From: Microbacterium sp. CFH 31415 | Lineage (GTDB): Bacteria > Actinomycetota > Actinomycetes > Actinomycetales > Microbacteriaceae | Direction: 5' to 3' | Assembly: GCF_022538185.1 (NCBI RefSeq) | Contig: NZ_JAKYXC010000015.1 | Span: 1 to 32,264 of the forward strand | DNA: 32,264 nucleotides | Shown: piece by piece, positions 29,159-32,264 of the stretch | How the letters are laid out: every line of letters begins with the position of its first letter | Position numbering within the stretch: the stretch's first letter is position 1 | Program-made: the position numbers and the translations under genes | Notes under the pieces: generated by a model | Databases searched by the model: none | What the model was told of the DNA's origin: nothing | The model's input: the letters and a program-made list of their open reading frames with translations, nothing else

Positions 29159-30735
29159 GCGGTCTGCCCCTCGCGCTCGGCGTCGTAGCGCGCGCGCCAC
29201 TGGGCGTTCAGGGGGAACAGGCCGTCGACCGGATGCCCTTCGGCCACGCGCTGCGCGATCCAGGCATCCTCGTCCTCCTGTGCGATGGCCGCGTCCACGA
29301 TCTCCTCGACGATGCCCGCCGGGATCACGATGACGCCATCCGCGTCGCCGACGATCACGTCGCCGGGCTGTACGGTCGCACCGCCGCACGCGATCGTGAC
29401 ATCGACGTCCCACGGCACGTGCTTGCGGCCGAGGACGGCCGGATGCGCGCCGACGGCGAAGACCGGAAGGCCGACGGCGGTGACGGCGGCCGCGTCGCGG
29501 ACCCCGCCGTCGGTGACGATGCCGGCCGCACCGCGTGCGTGGGCGCGGATCGCGAGCACGTCGCCGAGCGTTCCCGATCCGGCTTCGCCGCGCGCCTCGA
29601 TGACGATGACCTCGCCCTCGCCGACCGCGTCGAACGCGCGCTTCTGGGCGTTGTAGCCGCCGCCGTGGCTCGCGAAGAGGTCTTCGCGGTTCGGGACGAA
29701 GCGGAGAGTGCGGGCCGTGCCGACGAGCTTGGCTCCGGGATGCAGCGGCCGGACGCCGTCGATGTGCACGTTGTTCAGACCGCGCTTGCGCAGCTGGCCC
29801 GACAGTCCCGCGACCGGCACCGACACGAGCTTCGCGCGCAGCTCGCTGCTCAGAACAGGCGTTCCGTCGCTGCTCGGAACAGGCGTTCCGGCGGAGTCAG
29901 GAGACTCTGCGTCAGAACCTCCTGTGTTCGCCGGATCTCCTGATCCGGGAGCCTCCGCGGGCAGGCCGGCGGCCTCACGCGAGCCCCACGCCTCGGTGCG
30001 CTGCAGGTCGTCGACCGCGGGAAGCGACCCGAGGTCGCCGTCGAAACCGGCCCCACCCTCGACGACCGTGGTCACGAGGCGTCCGGACGACGGGCCGCCG
30101 GGCACGTCGACTTCGACCTCGACGACGTCGCCGGGGACGGCGACCGACGAGCCGGCGGGCGTGCCCGTGAGGATCACGTCGCCCGGCTCGAGGGTGAAGT
30201 GCTGCGACAGGTCGGCCACCAGCTGGGCGAGGGGGAAGATCATGCCGGCGGACGAGTCCTCTTGGGCGATCTCGCCGTTGAGCCAGGTGCGCACTCGCAG
30301 CGCGGCCGGGTCGACCGTTCGGGCGTCGATGAGCGCGGGGCCGATCGGCGTGTAGCCGTCGCCGCCCTTCGAGCGGACGTTGGAGCCCTTGTCGTTCGCG
30401 CGCAGGTCGTAGAGGCCGAAGTCGTTCGCGGCGGTGACCCACCCGACGTGGTCCCAGGCCTCCGCCAGGCCGACCCGTCGGGCGGGTGTGCCGATCACGA
30501 GCGCGATCTCGCCCTCGAAGGCGAGCAGCTCGGTGCCGGCGGGCCGCTCGATCGTCGCACCGGACGGGGCGACCGAACTCGACGGCTTGAAGAAGTAGGA
30601 GGGATGCTGCGGCCGACGACCGCGCTGATCGGCGCGGGAGGCATAGCTCAGATGGATGGCGACGATCTTGCCGGGCCGGGTGGGCAATGCCCGGAAACGG
30701 GGGTCGGATGCGGCATCCGCTGTGCTTTCCTGCAT
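29155..30735 (-). CDS. Fusion of FAH-family HpaG-type isomerase with an RraA-like domain
   Basis: 526 aa from the ATG at 30733-30735, which has GAGGA 8 bases upstream; a GTG 15 bases earlier is an alternative. Residues to about 230 form an FAH-superfamily domain (YFFKPSSSVAPSGATIERP, FEGEIALVIGTPARR, GWVTAANDFGLYDLR, GDVILTGTPAGSS). A linker of about 70 residues, rich in Gly/Ser/Pro, carries a repeated GTPVPSSD-like unit. From about 305 to the end is an RraA-like/HMG-aldolase-type domain with LGDVLAIRAHARGAAGIVTD and the GGVRD motif that holds the Arg-Asp pair. Classical HpaG has two FAH domains, one decarboxylase and one isomerase. RraA-like proteins include oxaloacetate decarboxylases, so the second domain may supply the decarboxylase step (inference). 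Confidence 0.88.
   Translation of the reverse strand: MQESTADAASDPRFRALPTRPGKIVAIHLSYASRADQRGRRPQHPSYFFKPSSSVAPSGATIERPAGTELLAFEGEIALVIGTPARRVGLAEAWDHVGWVTAANDFGLYDLRANDKGSNVRSKGGDGYTPIGPALIDARTVDPAALRVRTWLNGEIAQEDSSAGMIFPLAQLVADLSQHFTLEPGDVILTGTPAGSSVAVPGDVVEVEVDVPGGPSSGRLVTTVVEGGAGFDGDLGSLPAVDDLQRTEAWGSREAAGLPAEAPGSGDPANTGGSDAESPDSAGTPVPSSDGTPVLSSELRAKLVSVPVAGLSGQLRKRGLNNVHIDGVRPLHPGAKLVGTARTLRFVPNREDLFASHGGGYNAQKRAFDAVGEGEVIVIEARGEAGSGTLGDVLAIRAHARGAAGIVTDGGVRDAAAVTAVGLPVFAVGAHPAVLGRKHVPWDVDVTIACGGATVQPGDVIVGDADGVIVIPAGIVEEIVDAAIAQEDEDAWIAQRVAEGHPVDGLFPLNAQWRARYDAEREGQTA
29843..29890. repeat. 24-bp tandem duplication in the FAH-RraA linker
   Basis: Bases 29843-29866 and 29867-29890 are identical at 23 of 24 positions and encode a duplicated 8-residue linker unit. 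Hairpins surround it: CGGAAC-AGGC-GTTCCG (29875-29890) and CCGGATC-TCCT-GATCCGG (29931-29948). Confidence 0.85.
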
Positions 30736-30758
30736 CAGGAGCGTCCTCACTCTTGCGT

Positions 30759-30780
30759 CGTATCCGAAATCGTATACGAT
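30759..30780. promoter_or_regulatory. GTATAC-centred operator between the hpa operon and the transporter
   Basis: ATCGTATACGAT (30769-30780) is a perfect 12-bp palindrome. CGTATCCGA (30759-30767) repeats its core CGTATACGA (30771-30779) at 8 of 9 bases, 12 bp away, close to one helix turn. FadR-type GntR regulators often bind TNGTATACNA-like sites. TACGAT boxes on both strands could serve as -10 elements. Confidence 0.75.
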
Positions 30781-30856
30781 GGTGCCACATCCGGCAACCC
30801 TCTCGCAGATGGAGGGCCGGTGACGAAGTCGTCAGTACAGACACAGGAGTCAGCTC

Positions 30857-32239
30857 ATGAGCACACCCCCACCCGGAGCAGGGTTCACGCCCACCGGAAC
30901 CATCGCGAGCTCGGCGGATCGCCGCCGGGTCGTCTTCGCGACCGTCGTCGGAACCACGGTCGAGTGGTACGACTTCTTCATCTACGCGTTCGCGGCCGGA
31001 CTCGTCTTCGCCGAGCTCTTCTTCGCCCCCGCGGGCGAGGGCTTCGCGCAGATCCTCTCGTTCATCACGGTGGGGATCAGCTTCCTCTTCCGTCCGCTCG
31101 GCGCGTTCCTGGCCGGGCACTTCGGCGACAAGTACGGCCGCAAGGTCGTCCTGATGTGGACGCTGATCCTCATGGGTGCGGCCACCACCCTCGTCGGCCT
31201 GCTGCCCACGTACGCCGCGATCGGCATCGCCGCGCCCATCCTGCTGATCCTCCTGCGCGTGCTGCAGGGCATCTCGGCCGGCGGTGAGTGGGGCGGTGCG
31301 GTGCTCATGGCCGTCGAGCACGCTCCGAAGGCCCGACGCGGCATCTTCGGCGCGTCGCCCCAGGTCGGCGTGCCGATCGGTCTGCTGCTCGCATCGGCCG
31401 TCATGGCCTTGGTCGCTCTGCCCGGCGACGAGTGGTTCAAGGAGTGGGGATGGCGCATCCCGTTCCTCCTGAGCGTCGTGCTGATCCTCGTCGGCTACTA
31501 CGTGCGCCGTCGCGTGGAGGAGAGCCCGGTGTTCGCCGAGCTCGCCGAGCGCAAGGAGAAGGCGCAGATGCCGATCGTGCAGCTGTTCAAGAAGCACACG
31601 CTGCTCGTGATCATCGCCGCACTCGTCTTCGCCGGCAACAACGCGGTCGGCTACATGACCACCGGCGGCTACATCCAGCGGTACGCCACCGATCCCGAGG
31701 GACCCGTCGCCCTCCCCACCGCCCCCGTGCTGTGGGCCGTGACCGGCTCGGCCGTCACCTGGCTGATCGCGACCTTCGTCGCGGGGTGGATCAGCGACCG
31801 GATCGGTCGCCGCACGACGTACATCATCGGCTGGATCCTGCAGCTGGCGGGTGTCTTCCTGCTCTTCCCGCTCGTCAACACCGCGAACGTCGGCTTGCTG
31901 TTCCTGGGCCTCGCCGTGCTGACCATCGGCCTCGGCTTCACCTACGGGCCGCAGGCGGCGCTGTACAGCGAGCTGTTCCCGGCATCCATCCGCTTCTCGG
32001 GCGTCTCGATCTCGTACGCGATCGGCGCGATCGTCGGCGGCGCCTTCGCGCCCACCATCGCCCAGGCTCTGGTGCAGGCGACGGGCTCCACGGTCTCGGT
32101 CACCTGGTACCTCGCGGGCATGACGATCGTGGGCCTCATCGCGACCCTGCTGCTGCGTGACCGCTCCGGCATCCCGCTGGGGCCCGACCACGAGGCGGAG
32201 CAGGCGAAGAGCCCGATCTACGGACTCGCGAAGGCCTGA
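30857..32239 (+). CDS. MHS-family (MFS) carboxylate or aromatic-acid transporter
   Basis: 460 aa, ATG behind AGGAG. Twelve membrane helices can be traced. The metabolite:H+ symporter family signature is clear: VVGTTVEWYDFFIYAFAAGL in helix 1, RPLGAFLAGHFGDKYGRKVV in loop 2-3, LRVLQGISAGGEWGGAVLM in helix 4, and GWISDRIGRRTTYIIG in loop 8-9. Relatives include ShiA, ProP and KgtP. It faces the hpa operon across the GntR operator, so it probably imports 4-hydroxyphenylacetate, homoprotocatechuate or a related acid. The substrate is inferred from context only. A short GGCCT/AGGCC hairpin (32233-32250) overlaps its end, and the window stops 25 bases later in a G/C run. Confidence 0.92.
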   Translation: MSTPPPGAGFTPTGTIASSADRRRVVFATVVGTTVEWYDFFIYAFAAGLVFAELFFAPAGEGFAQILSFITVGISFLFRPLGAFLAGHFGDKYGRKVVLMWTLILMGAATTLVGLLPTYAAIGIAAPILLILLRVLQGISAGGEWGGAVLMAVEHAPKARRGIFGASPQVGVPIGLLLASAVMALVALPGDEWFKEWGWRIPFLLSVVLILVGYYVRRRVEESPVFAELAERKEKAQMPIVQLFKKHTLLVIIAALVFAGNNAVGYMTTGGYIQRYATDPEGPVALPTAPVLWAVTGSAVTWLIATFVAGWISDRIGRRTTYIIGWILQLAGVFLLFPLVNTANVGLLFLGLAVLTIGLGFTYGPQAALYSELFPASIRFSGVSISYAIGAIVGGAFAPTIAQALVQATGSTVSVTWYLAGMTIVGLIATLLLRDRSGIPLGPDHEAEQAKSPIYGLAKA

Positions 32240-32264
32240 CCTCCGAGGCCGGGGGCGCCCCCCC

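Noticed and set aside
29975..32191. 738-residue minus-strand frame opposite the transporter
   Set aside because: Arg/Asp/Glu/His-rich antisense of a clear 12-helix transporter.

Overview
The window is about 70% GC and most reading frames are open on both strands. GTG starts are frequent, genes pack tightly with 4-base stop/start overlaps, and two genes look leaderless with a TANNNT -10 box. The gene families (an ECF42-type sigma factor with a DGPF/YCII partner, ROK regulators, MHS-type transporters) point to a high-GC actinobacterium. It is most likely a Microbacteriaceae member such as Microbacterium; that placement is inferred from style, not from a marker gene. No tRNA, rRNA, insertion sequence, prophage or CRISPR array was found.

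Layout. (1) 67-2500, minus: an L,D-transpeptidase with an acidic repeat-rich cytoplasmic tail, and a small lipoprotein. (2) 2645-9111, plus: an amino-sugar uptake and catabolism cluster made of a ROK regulator, a solute-binding lipoprotein, two permeases, a ROK-type sugar kinase and NagB. There is no ABC ATPase gene, so a shared ATPase elsewhere is expected. (3) 9144-12984, minus: a GlcD-like FAD oxidase, a DUF2568 membrane protein, and a large sigma factor fused to a zinc-finger, membrane and Asn/Gly-repeat region. (4) 13424-16182, minus: NagA and a lipoprotein GH20 beta-N-acetylhexosaminidase. Together with block 2 this gives a complete route from chitin-type oligosaccharides to fructose-6-phosphate. 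(5) 16316-18778, plus: a ZTP (pfl) riboswitch, glyA, a second structured leader, and folD. This is a one-carbon/folate unit. (6) 18855-23790: small accessory genes (a DHFR-like reductase, an MmcQ/YjbR protein, a tiny acidic protein, a P-loop kinase), an ECF42 sigma factor with its YCII/DGPF partner and a matching promoter, a membrane protein and a transglutaminase-like protein. (7) 23844-32239: a homoprotocatechuate (3,4-dihydroxyphenylacetate) meta-cleavage operon on the minus strand, transcribed in the order hpaG-RraA fusion, gntR, hpaE, hpaD, hpaH, hpaI. A divergent MHS-family transporter faces it across a GTATAC-centred operator.

The least routine items are the sigma/zinc-finger/repeat fusion, the FAH-RraA fusion that replaces a normal two-domain HpaG, the nested and arm-swappable hairpin before folD, the perfect hairpins in every short gap of the hpa operon, and the ROK operator that runs into its own start codon. 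The window begins and ends in C-rich homopolymer sequence, so it may be a whole contig. All functional calls come from reading motifs; no database search was made.
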